A DNA stretch of 64,000 bases from Planctomycetota bacterium (GCA_013816485.1 JACDEI010000016.1:24832-88831), one strand, 5' to 3'; positions 55,513 through 64,000 are shown, counted from the stretch's first letter. Made by a program: numbers and translations. The notes: generated from the sequence alone by a model not told the origin.

Positions 55513-57840
55513 ATGCCGTCCCAGGTCCCTTCACCACCACAACGTCCGGCCTGGCAGGTATTCGTCCTGTGGTCCGTCATCGCCACGGTCATCGGCGTGC
55601 TGACGGCCAAGGCGACGTTCTCGCCCGACCTGCGCGGCATGTTACCGGCCAACGATCCGGCATTCGTGCGCGAAATGGATTTCTACGCCCGTCAGGGCGC
55701 GACGCGTGTCCTGGCGCTGGAGACCAGCGGCGAACTCCAGGCGAGCAAGGCGGTGCTCACGCGCGCGTTAACGGAACTGGCCACGCTCGGCCTGAAACCA
55801 TTGGAAGCAGGCGGACCGGCTGCGGTGGTGCGCGCCGGCGAGATCATCCGCACCCACCTGCCGGCGCTGACCACGCCGGAACTGCTGGCGGAAATCGAAC
55901 CGCACCTCGCCCCGGAGGCTCTCGACGCCTACCTCAAGGCATTCAAAGAACGTGCGCTGCGACCCGATGACAGCTTCACCGCTAGCGCTGCGCGACGGGA
56001 CCTGCTCGCCCTGAGTGGTCGCCTGATGCAACCGCTGGTGCAGGGGCTCGGCGGTTCGGAACGCGATGGCCCCTTCATGCGCCACGTCGACGGACACCTG
56101 CTGATCGCACTCGAAGTGCCGTTCGACCCGCAGGTGATGTCACGCACCGCACCGCTGATGACAGTGGTCGACCGCCTGATGGCGGAAGCGAAGAGTGAGG
56201 GCGTGACGTTGGAGGCGATCGGTTCGTATCGTCACTTCCGTGACAACCTCGGCGCGGTGTATAGCGACCTGTCGAGCAGCCTGCCGCTGGCGATCCTGCT
56301 GATCTGTTTGGTGCTGTTCACGCTCATCCCCAACCTGCGCGCGTTGCTAGCGCTGCACGTCCCGGCGCTGCTCGGCATGGCCGGTGGGGTGGCGGCAGTG
56401 ACCGCGCTCGGTCTGGACGTGCCGCTGCCGTTGCTTGGTTTCGCCGCCGGCATGCTTGGGGTCGCGGTAGATTACGGCCAGCACGTGATCGCCGCCATTC
56501 GCAGCGGTGAGGGCGCAACCATCTGGCGACCACTGACCATCACCTGGGTCACCACTACTTCCGCCTTCGCCGTGCTGGTCACCAGCACCGTTCCCGGCAT
56601 CCGCGTGGTCGGCATCATGATCATCGTCGGGCTCGGTCTCGCCCTGCTGGCGGCGATCTTCCTACTGCCACGGTTGACGCCGAAATTGCCGGATCGCGAT
56701 CGCTGGCTGGTGGTGTCGCAACCGTTGCTGGTGCAGTGCCAACGGCGGCCATGGGTGAACTGGCTGATCACCGGCGTGATCACCGCCGCGCTCGCACCCG
56801 GCTTGCTGCGCCTGAGCTTCAACGACGACCTGCGCAGCTATGACGGCAGCCGGCCGGAGACCTGGCGCGCGCTCGAACAGTTCCTCGCCCGTTGGGGCTC
56901 GTTGTCGTCATCTGATTTCCTGGTCAGTCAGCATACCGACCTGGGTACCGCGCTCGATGACGTTGCGGCGGCCCGTGCGCGCATCGGTTATCCAGCCAGC
57001 ATGGTCGAACGCCTGATCCCAGGGCCGCAGGCGCAGGCGGTGAACCGCGCCGCATGGAACACCTTCTGGCAACGCCACGCGACCGGCTTTGCCGCCAACC
57101 TTGCGACCGCAGCCAAAGCCAACGGTCTGCGCGTGCAGGCCTTCGCCGAGACCTTGGCGCTCTATCAACCGGTGGACAGCGTGCCGCCGCTGAGCTTCGC
57201 CACCTGGAACGGTTCCGCGGTTGAGAAACTGGTCGGCAGCTACCTGGGCAAACTCGACGACGGCACGTGGCAGGTCGCGTCGCCGGTGATGAAACTGAAA
57301 GCTCCCGAGGTCGAACGTATCCACAACGTTCTCAATGACCGCACCGCCGACGCACCGGTGTGGCTCGCCTGCCGTGAGCACATCGGCCAAGCGCTGATCG
57401 CGGTGGTGTCCGACGACCTCACGTCACGGTCGCTCGCCATCGTGCTGGTGGTGCTGCTGGTGGTGTCACTGATCGAGCGCAACGTCAGGCGGGTGGTGGC
57501 ACAACTGCTACCACCGGCCGCAGCGCTGTTATGGACCTTTGGTGTGCTTGGTTGGATGGGCGTGAAACTCGATCCGTTCGCGGTGTTGGCCGCAGCATTT
57601 ATTGGCGGCATCGGCATCGACAGCGCAGTATTCCTCACCCACAGCCCACGAGCACGCACGTTGTCACCGGTGCTGGTGGCATCGGTCACCACTATTGTCG
57701 GCATGATGTCGCTGCTGTCGGCGCAGCATCCGACGATCTACACGCTCGGACGCACGCTGTTGATCGGCATGAGCTGCTGTCTGGTGGCGTGTTTGCTCAT
57801 CACGCCGGCGGTGGCGAAGAAGATGAATGATGAAAGATGA
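55513..57840 (+). CDS. MMPL/RND-superfamily lipid exporter
   Basis: 775 residues with the two-fold RND plan: helix 1 (about 15-35), large periplasmic loop (40-250), five helices (255-390, including GVAAVTALGLDVPLPLLGFA, AAGMLGVAVDYGQHVIAA), helix 7 (about 415-435), second loop (440-630) and five final helices with GGIGIDSAVFLTHSPRA. The Asp in VAVDYGQH and GIDSAVF correspond to proton-relay positions. It is typical of exporters in aryl polyene-type clusters. The last codons (MNDER, stop) are made of a GATGAAA heptamer array, so the original C-terminus may have been longer. Confidence 0.9.
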   Translation: MPSQVPSPPQRPAWQVFVLWSVIATVIGVLTAKATFSPDLRGMLPANDPAFVREMDFYARQGATRVLALETSGELQASKAVLTRALTELATLGLKPLEAGGPAAVVRAGEIIRTHLPALTTPELLAEIEPHLAPEALDAYLKAFKERALRPDDSFTASAARRDLLALSGRLMQPLVQGLGGSERDGPFMRHVDGHLLIALEVPFDPQVMSRTAPLMTVVDRLMAEAKSEGVTLEAIGSYRHFRDNLGAVYSDLSSSLPLAILLICLVLFTLIPNLRALLALHVPALLGMAGGVAAVTALGLDVPLPLLGFAAGMLGVAVDYGQHVIAAIRSGEGATIWRPLTITWVTTTSAFAVLVTSTVPGIRVVGIMIIVGLGLALLAAIFLLPRLTPKLPDRDRWLVVSQPLLVQCQRRPWVNWLITGVITAALAPGLLRLSFNDDLRSYDGSRPETWRALEQFLARWGSLSSSDFLVSQHTDLGTALDDVAAARARIGYPASMVERLIPGPQAQAVNRAAWNTFWQRHATGFAANLATAAKANGLRVQAFAETLALYQPVDSVPPLSFATWNGSAVEKLVGSYLGKLDDGTWQVASPVMKLKAPEVERIHNVLNDRTADAPVWLACREHIGQALIAVVSDDLTSRSLAIVLVVLLVVSLIERNVRRVVAQLLPPAAALLWTFGVLGWMGVKLDPFAVLAAAFIGGIGIDSAVFLTHSPRARTLSPVLVASVTTIVGMMSLLSAQHPTIYTLGRTLLIGMSCCLVACLLITPAVAKKMNDER

Positions 57841-57856
57841 AAGATGAAAGATGAAT
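57822..57856. repeat. heptamer array (GATGAAA)5 at exporter stop codon
   Basis: Five consecutive 7-base units (GATGAAT, three GATGAAA, GATGAAT) span the 3' end of the MMPL gene and supply its TGA. No well-matched facing array was found; a degenerate one (GCATCATTCC ... GCATTCC, 57883-57906) is only suggestive. Confidence 0.8.
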
Positions 57857-57893
57857 CGCCTGAGGGTGCCAGGGCATTCACCAGGCATCATTC

Positions 57894-58292
57894 CTACTTC
57901 TGCATTCCTCGCAGGCGCCAGCCTGCCCCGACCTGCTCAACTTGGCCGCGCATCGCCGCGCGTACCAGCCACATGTCGACCACCAGTTGGTTCAGTTCGT
58001 CGAGTGCCGTGAACGCACGCAGGTAGCCGAGCAGCTCCGCCGCGGTGAAGCCCTCGTTCGCAGATGGGGCGTCGGCGACGAAGACGCTGAAGCGCCGCCT
58101 GGGATTGGTGAAGGTGTAGCCGCCCTTGGCGGTGGCGTAGGTCCAGTCCTCGCCGGCGATCGGCATGCTGCGAGCGAGTCCTTCCGACAGATGCCGGCGG
58201 CTGGCCTCGAAACCGCTGTCGGGTTCGGCCACCTGCGCGGCGATCTCACGCTTCAGGCGCAGGTAGGCGGCGATCTGGGATACCTCGATCAT
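57894..58292 (-). CDS. hypothetical protein
   Basis: 132 residues from MIEVSQIAAYLRLKREIAAQ. A soluble, mixed alpha/beta sequence with no signal peptide. Not recognised. The N-terminal helix, a central GEDWTYATAKGGYTF strand region and a C-terminal helix (LNQLVVDMWLVRAAM) suggest one compact domain. It diverges from the next gene (58406) and converges with the MMPL gene. Confidence 0.6.
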   Translation of the reverse strand: MIEVSQIAAYLRLKREIAAQVAEPDSGFEASRRHLSEGLARSMPIAGEDWTYATAKGGYTFTNPRRRFSVFVADAPSANEGFTAAELLGYLRAFTALDELNQLVVDMWLVRAAMRGQVEQVGAGWRLRGMQK

Positions 58293-58405
58293 GGCCCGTT
58301 TGTAGGACGCCCTGGCGGCGACGCCAATGCGACGCACGGTTCCACCTGCCGAATCCCACCCCCACCGCAGGATGGCAAGTGCCCCGCAGGCGTTATCGTG
58401 ACACC

Positions 58406-58792
58406 ATGCGCCGACTCATCACCTGGTCCTTCATCATCCTCGTCTTCGGTCTCGGACTGGTGTGGATGGTCAATGCCGCAACCGCCAATCCCCGCACCCT
58501 GCCAAAAACCGTCCAGCCATCCGGGACGACCGGCGATCAGGCCACGCCGACGGAACCCTCGCTGAGCGAACGAGCCGGCACCGCAGCGCGCGAGGCGGTC
58601 GACAAGGCCAAGGAGGTCGGGACCCAGGTGGTCGAGAAGTCGGGCGAGATCGCCACCCAGGTCAGCGAGGCGACCAAGGAGGCAGCGGCCAAGACCGGTG
58701 ACGCAGCGCAGCAGGCGACCGAGAAAGCCAAGCAGGCCGCGGGCGAGTTCACCGAGGGTTTCAACAAGCCGGTGGAACCAGCGAAACCGTGA
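58406..58792 (+). CDS. membrane-anchored amphipathic-helix protein (LEA/apolipoprotein-like repeats)
   Basis: 128 residues. One N-terminal helix (MRRLITWSFIILVFGLGLVW) acts as signal or anchor; then a Pro/Thr-rich linker and an 11-residue-type helical repeat (AREAVDKAKEVGTQVVEKSG, EIATQVSEATKEAAAKTGDA, AQQATEKAKQAAGEF). Such repeats resemble LEA-type stress proteins and lipid-binding helices. It may shield membranes or bind lipid in the periplasm; this is inferred from composition only. Confidence 0.75.
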   Translation: MRRLITWSFIILVFGLGLVWMVNAATANPRTLPKTVQPSGTTGDQATPTEPSLSERAGTAAREAVDKAKEVGTQVVEKSGEIATQVSEATKEAAAKTGDAAQQATEKAKQAAGEFTEGFNKPVEPAKP

Positions 58793-58968
58793 TGGCGTGC
58801 ACGCTGCGCGTCCACCACGAGCCGATCCCGCACGGAGATGATCGTTGTGCGTCAATGCCGCTGCCAGGCGGATGATCACCAGACCATGGGTTGAGGCGAC
58901 CATGGATGGACGGCAACGCCATCCGCATGACGGTGGTATCCCACCAGCCGACACCGTGGAGTTTCCGC

Positions 58969-60015
58969 ATGATCCGTCCTCTGCTCCTCTGCCTGCTGCT
59001 GGCCGTGGCCACCCTGCAGGCCGCCGACACCATCACCATCAAAGCCGTGAGCGGTTTGCAGTACGACGTCAAACGTTTCGCCGTCCAACCGGGCACCACG
59101 GTCGCCATCCTTTTCATCAACGACGACGCCACCGATATGCCGCACAACCTGGTGTTCACCAGGCCGGGCAAACGCATGGACGTGGTAAACGCCGCGATGG
59201 CGATGGGCGCCGACGCGATCAAAACCGGCTTCGTACCGCCGGGTCCTGATGTCATCGCCGCGATCCCGGAGGTGAAGCCGCACGCCGAGGCCAAGCTCTC
59301 CTTCACTGCGCCGACTGAAAAAGGCATCTATCCCTACGTCTGCACCTATCCAGGGCACGGCCTGATCATGTTCGGTGAGATGTACGTCGGCCTGCCAATG
59401 CCGACGGAAAAACCGCTGGTGGAAAAAGAACCCTCCAACCCGCACGCCTTCCCCCTCACGCGGCCCTACCTCTACCGCCTGTTCATGCCTGACAGCAATG
59501 CGGCCTCGGTGGCGATCATGCTGCCAGGCGATCTCAACCTCTGCTGGGACGCCGCCGCGTGCCGGCCACGGTATCTGTGGCGCGGTGCGGGCGTCGACAT
59601 CAGCGCCTATTGGAAAGGCAATGGCAGCGGTCGGGTGAAGCTGGTGGGCGAGAAGGTCTGGAGCGCCGGCAGCGGCAGCCCGCTACGCCTGTCGCAGAGC
59701 ACGGCACCGGTCGTCGATTTCAAAGGGTATGCGCTGGTGCAGGGGTATCCGGAGTTCCGCTACACCATCGACGGCATCGCGGTGAAAGAACTGGTGAAGG
59801 AGCACGACGGCGGCAGAGAACTCGTCAGCTCCTTCGTGGTCGACAGCGACAAGCCGCTCGTCTACGTCGTCGATGCGGCGCAGAACGCCTGGTTCAGCAG
59901 CTCCGCCGGCAGCTTCCGCGACGGCGTCCTGAACGTGCCGGCCAAGCAGGGCCGCTCGTTCTCCATCACGTTGCTGGCACCGGCCAATGCCCCCGCCGGA
60001 AAGGATGCCAAGTGA
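58969..60015 (+). CDS. secreted azurin-like copper protein with extra C-terminal domain
   Basis: 348 residues, GGAG 8 bases before ATG, signal peptide MIRPLLLCLLLAVATLQAAD. The cupredoxin domain (22-150) has all four type I copper ligands: His in DMPHNLVF, then Cys, His and Met in YVCTYPGHGLIM, the exact azurin spacing. The C-terminal 190 residues (LCWDAAACRPRYLWRGAGVD onwards) are beta-rich and not recognised. The GTG of the next gene overlaps its stop, so a copper-mediated electron path between this protein and the propeller protein is likely. Confidence 0.9.
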   Translation: MIRPLLLCLLLAVATLQAADTITIKAVSGLQYDVKRFAVQPGTTVAILFINDDATDMPHNLVFTRPGKRMDVVNAAMAMGADAIKTGFVPPGPDVIAAIPEVKPHAEAKLSFTAPTEKGIYPYVCTYPGHGLIMFGEMYVGLPMPTEKPLVEKEPSNPHAFPLTRPYLYRLFMPDSNAASVAIMLPGDLNLCWDAAACRPRYLWRGAGVDISAYWKGNGSGRVKLVGEKVWSAGSGSPLRLSQSTAPVVDFKGYALVQGYPEFRYTIDGIAVKELVKEHDGGRELVSSFVVDSDKPLVYVVDAAQNAWFSSSAGSFRDGVLNVPAKQGRSFSITLLAPANAPAGKDAK

Positions 60016-61625
60016 TCCGCCCGCTCGCCGCTTCACTGATCGCGCTCGCGTTCGTCGCGACGCAGACCACCGCCACCGCTGCCTCGATCACCGACCACTA
60101 CACCATCGAAAAGCTCCCGCTGCCCAAGGGCCTCGACCCGCAGGTCGGCGCGCTCGCAGTCGCGCCGTCGGGGAAACTCTTCGCCGCCTTCCACCGCGGC
60201 GAGGTGCTGACCTGGGACCCGGAGCACAAACACTGGCATCCGTTCGCCTTCGGCCTGCACGAACCGCTCGGCATGGTGGTCATCAGCGAGCGTGAAGTGC
60301 TGGTGATGCAGCGTCCCGAGCTGACGCGTTTGACCGACACCGACGGGGATGGCAGCGCCGATCTCTACGAGACCGTGTGCGACGACTTCGGCATCAGCGG
60401 CAACTACCACGAGTTCAACTTCGGCCCGGCGCGTGATGCCAAGGGTGATCTCTACATCGGCCTCAACGTCGCCAGCAACGGCGACAAAACCGAGAAGGAA
60501 GTGCGCGGCGAGTTCCGCCACTTCGGCGTCACGCATGAGGACGTCATCGGCAATTGGAAGGAAGCGAAAGGCAAGATCGGGCGCATGTACTCGGTGGTGC
60601 CGTACCGCGGTTGGGTGTTGAAGATCGACGGCAAAACCGGCGCGATGACGCCGTTCGCCAGCGGCCTGCGTTCACCCAACAGCCTGGGCTTCGACGCCGA
60701 GGGCCGCCTGCTGGTGTGCGACAACCAGGGCGACTGGCTCGGCAGCAGCAAACTCCACCACATCGTCGAGGGCGGTTTCCATGGCCACCCGGCAAGCCTG
60801 GTGTGGCGCGCGGACTGGAAGCTCGGCAATCCGCTCAAGCTCCCCGTGGCCGAACTCGACAAGCTGCGCACGCGCGAAGCGATGTTCTTCCCGCAATCAA
60901 TCCTCGCCAATTCTCCGACACAGCCGCTGCTCGACACCACCGGCGGCAAGTTCGGCCCCTACGCCAACCAGGTGTTCGTCGGCGAGATGAACATCAGCCG
61001 CATCATGCGCGTGCTGCCCGAAACCGTCGCCGGTCAAACGCAGGCCGCCGGCATCCCGTTCTTCGACAAGAACGGCCTGACCCAGGGCATCAACCGCCTG
61101 GCTTTCGCACCCGACGGCGCGCTCTACGTCGGCCAGACCCACCTGAGTTGGGCCGGTGGTGAAGGCATCCAGAAGATCACTTGGAGGGGCACCGTGCCAA
61201 TGGACGTGCACGGCTTCAGCCTGAGCAAGGACGGTTTCGACGTGCGCTTCACCAAGCCTGCCGATGCGAAAACCATCACGCCGGAGGCGTTCAAGATCCG
61301 CCGCTACTACTACGAATACCATGAGGCCTACGGCGCGGACACCGACGACTTGAGCAATCCGGTGGTGACCAAGATCACCCCAGGCAAGGACGACAAGGAA
61401 TGGTCGCTGACGCTCGACAGCCTCAAACCCGGCTACGTCTACGAGTTCACCTTCAAGGGCATCAAGGGCGCGGATGGCGAGGAACTGATCAACACGCTGT
61501 TGTGTTATACCTGCAATCGGTTGCGTGATGGTTCGGCACCATCGCCGCAGATTCCGGGGACGGCACCGAAGAAGCCGGCGAAGGAATCGACCAAAGGGAA
61601 GGCGAAGGAAGAGAAGCCGGAGTGA
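60012..61625 (+). CDS. secreted beta-propeller protein, PQQ/sorbosone-dehydrogenase-like
   Basis: 537 residues, GTG start overlapping the azurin stop. Signal peptide MIRPLAASLIALAFVATQTT. The body forms a six-bladed propeller of the glucose/sorbosone dehydrogenase class (YHEFNFGPARDAKGDLYIGL, GLRSPNSLGFDAEGRLLVCD, NRLAFAPDGALYVGQ), followed by a C-terminal beta domain (about 390-500) and a Lys/Glu/Pro tail. Such enzymes oxidise sugars with PQQ; the azurin next door would be a fitting electron acceptor. PQQ-binding residues could not be assigned with certainty. GTGA links it to the following gene as well. Confidence 0.85.
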   Translation: MIRPLAASLIALAFVATQTTATAASITDHYTIEKLPLPKGLDPQVGALAVAPSGKLFAAFHRGEVLTWDPEHKHWHPFAFGLHEPLGMVVISEREVLVMQRPELTRLTDTDGDGSADLYETVCDDFGISGNYHEFNFGPARDAKGDLYIGLNVASNGDKTEKEVRGEFRHFGVTHEDVIGNWKEAKGKIGRMYSVVPYRGWVLKIDGKTGAMTPFASGLRSPNSLGFDAEGRLLVCDNQGDWLGSSKLHHIVEGGFHGHPASLVWRADWKLGNPLKLPVAELDKLRTREAMFFPQSILANSPTQPLLDTTGGKFGPYANQVFVGEMNISRIMRVLPETVAGQTQAAGIPFFDKNGLTQGINRLAFAPDGALYVGQTHLSWAGGEGIQKITWRGTVPMDVHGFSLSKDGFDVRFTKPADAKTITPEAFKIRRYYYEYHEAYGADTDDLSNPVVTKITPGKDDKEWSLTLDSLKPGYVYEFTFKGIKGADGEELINTLLCYTCNRLRDGSAPSPQIPGTAPKKPAKESTKGKAKEEKPE

Positions 61626-62161
61626 CCGATTCCCTGGTGGGCGATTTGACCTCAAATCCCTACGCCCCACCGGCTGAGCCCAGTGCGCTTCGGGACGATC
61701 AATACGTCATCTCGTTGGACCACTATACCCACATCATGACCCACAACGAGTTCGGCAGGAAAACGAAGCAGCAGGTGCTGGTTGCCGGCCTGCTGTCCTT
61801 GGCCAGCGCCGTTCTGCTCCTCCTGCTGAAACAGCACTGGATGGCGTATCTGTTTCCCACGCTGCTCGGCCTTCTGCTGCTCAAGGCCAGATTCACCAAC
61901 AACGTGCCTCAGATTAAGAAAATTTACGAGCACCTGAAGCTGGCAGACAAGGTCATGTCGTTTCAGGTAAAGGACCACGGCATACTGATCCACGAGGGAC
62001 GCTCCTACGCCTTTTCACCGGTGGAGGAGATTGATCGGATCGACATCATTCAGGACGTGGCGATCATAGTCAGGAATAACGTCGGGATGCAGGGCATCCA
62101 CCTGCGTACGGACGCGATCCGATCAATCATCATGAAATTCAAGCACGACAACGCATTGTAG
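61622..62161 (+). CDS. YcxB-like membrane protein with NPYAPP tag
   Basis: 179 residues, GTG start within a GTGA overlap with the propeller gene. The N-terminus has SNPYAPPAEP, then two membrane helices (about 50-68, 72-88) and a C-terminal YcxB-type domain (about 115-175; SFQVKDHGILIHEGRSYAFS, VEEIDRIDIIQDVAIIV). Function is unknown. It shares the NPYAxP head with the unrelated membrane protein at 52987. A strong hairpin follows. Confidence 0.82.
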   Translation: MTDSLVGDLTSNPYAPPAEPSALRDDQYVISLDHYTHIMTHNEFGRKTKQQVLVAGLLSLASAVLLLLLKQHWMAYLFPTLLGLLLLKARFTNNVPQIKKIYEHLKLADKVMSFQVKDHGILIHEGRSYAFSPVEEIDRIDIIQDVAIIVRNNVGMQGIHLRTDAIRSIIMKFKHDNAL

Positions 62162-62181
62162 GGATGCGATCCCACATGGTC

Positions 62182-62211
62182 GGCAATCGAACGCCATAGC
62201 GTGCGATTGCC
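62182..62211. terminator. bidirectional hairpin terminator
   Basis: Thirteen-base stem (GGCAATCGAACGC with GCGTGCGATTGCC, one mismatch) and a 4-base loop CATA, placed exactly between two converging genes (stops at 62161 and 62214). No long T-run on either strand. Confidence 0.7.
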
Positions 62212-62213
62212 TC

Positions 62214-63611
62214 TCAGCGAATGACCTTCCCGCTCGCCGTCATCGCCAGACGTTCGACCACGGTGTAGGCGGCCGGACGTTTGAGTGGCGCCAGTCGTTC
62301 CGCACACCACGTCGACAATTCGTCATGCACTGTCGCTACATCATGACCCGGTTTGAGCTGCACCTCCGCATGAACTTGCTCGCCCAGACGCGCATCCGGC
62401 GCTGAACGCACGCGGCTGGCGACGACCCACGGATGCGCGTCGAGCACGCTTTCGACCTCCTGTGGGAAGACCTTCACGCCGCCGACGTTGATGACGTCCT
62501 TAAGACGACCGAGCAAGCGGATGCCGCCGTCTGCTGTACGCTCGGCGCGATCGCCGGTGCGGAAGAAACCGCGGTGCAGAACCGTGTCGCGTGGACGCCA
62601 GGGCGTGAGGTACGCATCAAACAGGCCGGGACCGGCGATGGCGAGTTCACCAGGGCCAGCGGTCGGTTCGCCGTGCTCGTCGAGCAGGTCGATGCGGTAA
62701 TCCGGCAACGGCACACCCAGGTCGCCGGGACGCTCCCCCGCTGCACCTGGACTGAGGAACGGCAGACCGACCTCGATGATGCCAAGGCCCTGCTGCACGC
62801 CGCGTCCATGCCGTGTGCGGAAATCCGCAGCGGCGGTGGCGTCAAGTGCGGTGGTGGTCGATACCACGCGCGTGAGCGTTGCCGGCAGGTCGTGACCAAC
62901 CGGCAGTTCAGCGAGACGACGGATGTGCCAGGGACTGCCGTAGGCGAACGTCACATGATGTTCGCGCGCAATGGTCGCGGTGCCGGTCGCACGCAGCGCA
63001 TTACCAAACACGATCGCCGTGCCGTGGTGCAGGTAATTGAGAATCGACACCGCGAAGTGGTAGGCCATCGGCAGCAACCACAGTACGCGATCGTCGGGAC
63101 CAAGCTGCAATCCACGATTGGCCGCGAGCACCCGGTCACAGAGCGACGCATGGCTGATGAGCACACCCTTGGCTGCGCCGGTGGTGCCGCTCGACAGGCG
63201 CAGGAACGCACTGACGCCGGAGCCGAGCGGATCTGGCGTGCGCGCCTGACCGGTGGCTACGAGGCTGAGTGCCACCTCCACTGACGCGCCCTTTGGCACA
63301 TCGAGCCGCCACGGCGTACCGAGCGCAGTGATGAGCGCGGCGATCTCAGGCTCTGTCAACGTGTGGTCCACCGGAGCGTGGACGCCACCGGCACGTAGCA
63401 CAGCGAGCGCGGCGACCAGCGTCGCTGCACCATCATGGCCATACACTGCGATCCGATCACCAACTTGGAGACCCTGCGAAGTCAGCGTGGCGGCGAGTGC
63501 ATCAACTGCGGTACGCAAGTCGCCCCAGGACAGCCGCGCGGTTCCGTCAGCGACGGCGAGAGCAGTCGGGCGCTGCGCGGCGTGTTGGTCGAGGGCGTCG
63601 GTTATGCGCAT
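62214..63611 (-). CDS. AMP-dependent acyl/aryl-CoA ligase
   Basis: 465 residues. ANL-family motifs: SSGTTGAAKGVLISHASLCD (A3 P-loop), STTTALDATAAADF (A4/A5 region), FFRTGDRAER (A7), GRLKDVINVGGVKVFPQEVE (A8) and terminal SGKVIR with catalytic Lys (A10). It activates a carboxylic acid as acyl-AMP and passes it to CoA or ACP. In aryl polyene clusters the ligase loads the aryl starter. It is on the opposite strand from the ketosynthases and MMPL gene, so co-regulation is not proven. Confidence 0.92.
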   Translation of the reverse strand: MRITDALDQHAAQRPTALAVADGTARLSWGDLRTAVDALAATLTSQGLQVGDRIAVYGHDGAATLVAALAVLRAGGVHAPVDHTLTEPEIAALITALGTPWRLDVPKGASVEVALSLVATGQARTPDPLGSGVSAFLRLSSGTTGAAKGVLISHASLCDRVLAANRGLQLGPDDRVLWLLPMAYHFAVSILNYLHHGTAIVFGNALRATGTATIAREHHVTFAYGSPWHIRRLAELPVGHDLPATLTRVVSTTTALDATAAADFRTRHGRGVQQGLGIIEVGLPFLSPGAAGERPGDLGVPLPDYRIDLLDEHGEPTAGPGELAIAGPGLFDAYLTPWRPRDTVLHRGFFRTGDRAERTADGGIRLLGRLKDVINVGGVKVFPQEVESVLDAHPWVVASRVRSAPDARLGEQVHAEVQLKPGHDVATVHDELSTWCAERLAPLKRPAAYTVVERLAMTASGKVIR

Positions 63612-63664
63612 GGGCGGCGAGCAGACCGTGGCCTCTTAGTCAGGCAACGGCATCGGTGATCCAT

Positions 63665-63782
63665 CGTGGCACGGGCGTCCCGCCCGTGTGCCTTTGGTTG
63701 ATCGATGGACATCAGCCATATCCGTCACAAAAAAATCTCAGTGGCATCCCTGACCAACCACGGGCGGGACGCCCGTGCCACG
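63665..63782. repeat. paired palindromic element (GGCACGGGCG type)
   Basis: Exact inverted 24-base arms (63665-63688 and 63759-63782) with a 70-base spacer. Each arm contains the palindrome CACGGGCGTCCCGCCCGTG. The plan is the same as the CCTGGGAGCG elements (two facing palindromes, unrelated spacer) but the wording differs. It lies between the ligase start and the 3' end of the RGG protein gene. Confidence 0.92.
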
Positions 63783-63802
63783 GCTGACAGCCCAAAACAA
63801 AA

Positions 63803-63826
63803 CAACCCGGCCTTGCGGCCGGGTTG
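63803..63826 (-). terminator. terminator of the RGG-protein gene
   Basis: A 10-base perfect stem CAACCCGGCC/GGCCGGGTTG with loop TTGC, about 40 bases past the stop. On the minus strand it is followed by TTTTGTTTTGGG, giving a U-rich tail. A textbook rho-independent terminator. Confidence 0.88.
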
Positions 63827-63866
63827 TTGGAGTTCGATCTTTCGATCGGCTGTTGTTTAGGACAGC

Positions 63867-64000
<134 letters not shown>

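Noticed and set aside
55513..57840. MMPL gene as a mycobacterial-type virulence transporter
   Set aside because: Context with LolA-like protein and ketosynthase pair fits aryl-polyene-type export better.

Overview
The window is GC-rich chromosomal DNA from a Gram-negative bacterium, most likely of the Planctomycetota or a related PVC-superphylum lineage. This placement is inferred from gene content: an S1-type sulfatase, a FecR/beta-helix protein, an ECF-sigma/VWA operon, YfbK-like and NPYAxP-tagged membrane proteins, a glycine-rich RNA-binding protein and many GC-rich palindromic repeats. No phage, plasmid, IS transposase or CRISPR locus was seen.

Layout. (1) 1-6.9 kb: FecR/beta-helix surface protein, FAD oxidoreductase, three tiny stress-type proteins and a PF10136 membrane protein. 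(2) 6.9-17.9 kb: two paralogous secreted propeller/CBM9-like proteins flanking a sulfatase, with a helix-turn-helix protein, tRNA-Ile2(CAT) and a gene fragment between them. (3) 17.9-32 kb: an ECF sigma factor, a VWA protein with an anti-sigma-like N-terminus, and two very large beta-rich membrane-anchored proteins, all on the minus strand and linked by ATGA overlaps at two junctions. (4) 32-36.2 kb: translation block prfA, rpmE (type B), rplI, rpsR, ssb, rpsF, rpsT. (5) 36.6-50.8 kb: TPR protein, def, an orphan NtrB/NtrC-like pair coupled to surE, an Mla-type ATPase, a TPR-AAA+ ATPase coupled to a TPR membrane protein, an M1 aminopeptidase, rsmG and a ketopantoate-reductase-like gene. (6) 50.9-63.6 kb: two ketosynthases, a LolA-like protein, an MMPL exporter and an AMP-ligase, the families found in aryl-polyene-type lipid pigment clusters, interrupted by a dehydrogenase, small membrane proteins and an azurin-like/propeller pair. 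(7) The right edge holds the RGG-rich C-terminus of a probable RNA-binding protein.

The most unusual feature is repeat DNA at gene borders. One family consists of facing arrays of 7- or 9-base units: (unit)n, spacer, (reverse complement)n. The unit sequence differs from locus to locus while the architecture is constant. A second family consists of pairs of palindromes built on a CCTGGGAGCG-type box with a variable inner palindrome. Several copies have entered coding sequence: they extend the histidine kinase C-terminus, supply the stop codon of the MMPL exporter, could add an N-terminal Pro-Ser-Tyr repeat to the ABC ATPase, and push the signal peptide of the 2169-residue protein inward. The ECF/VWA/giant-protein operon is the best candidate for an undescribed protein system; the paired unit arrays are the best candidate for an undescribed DNA element.
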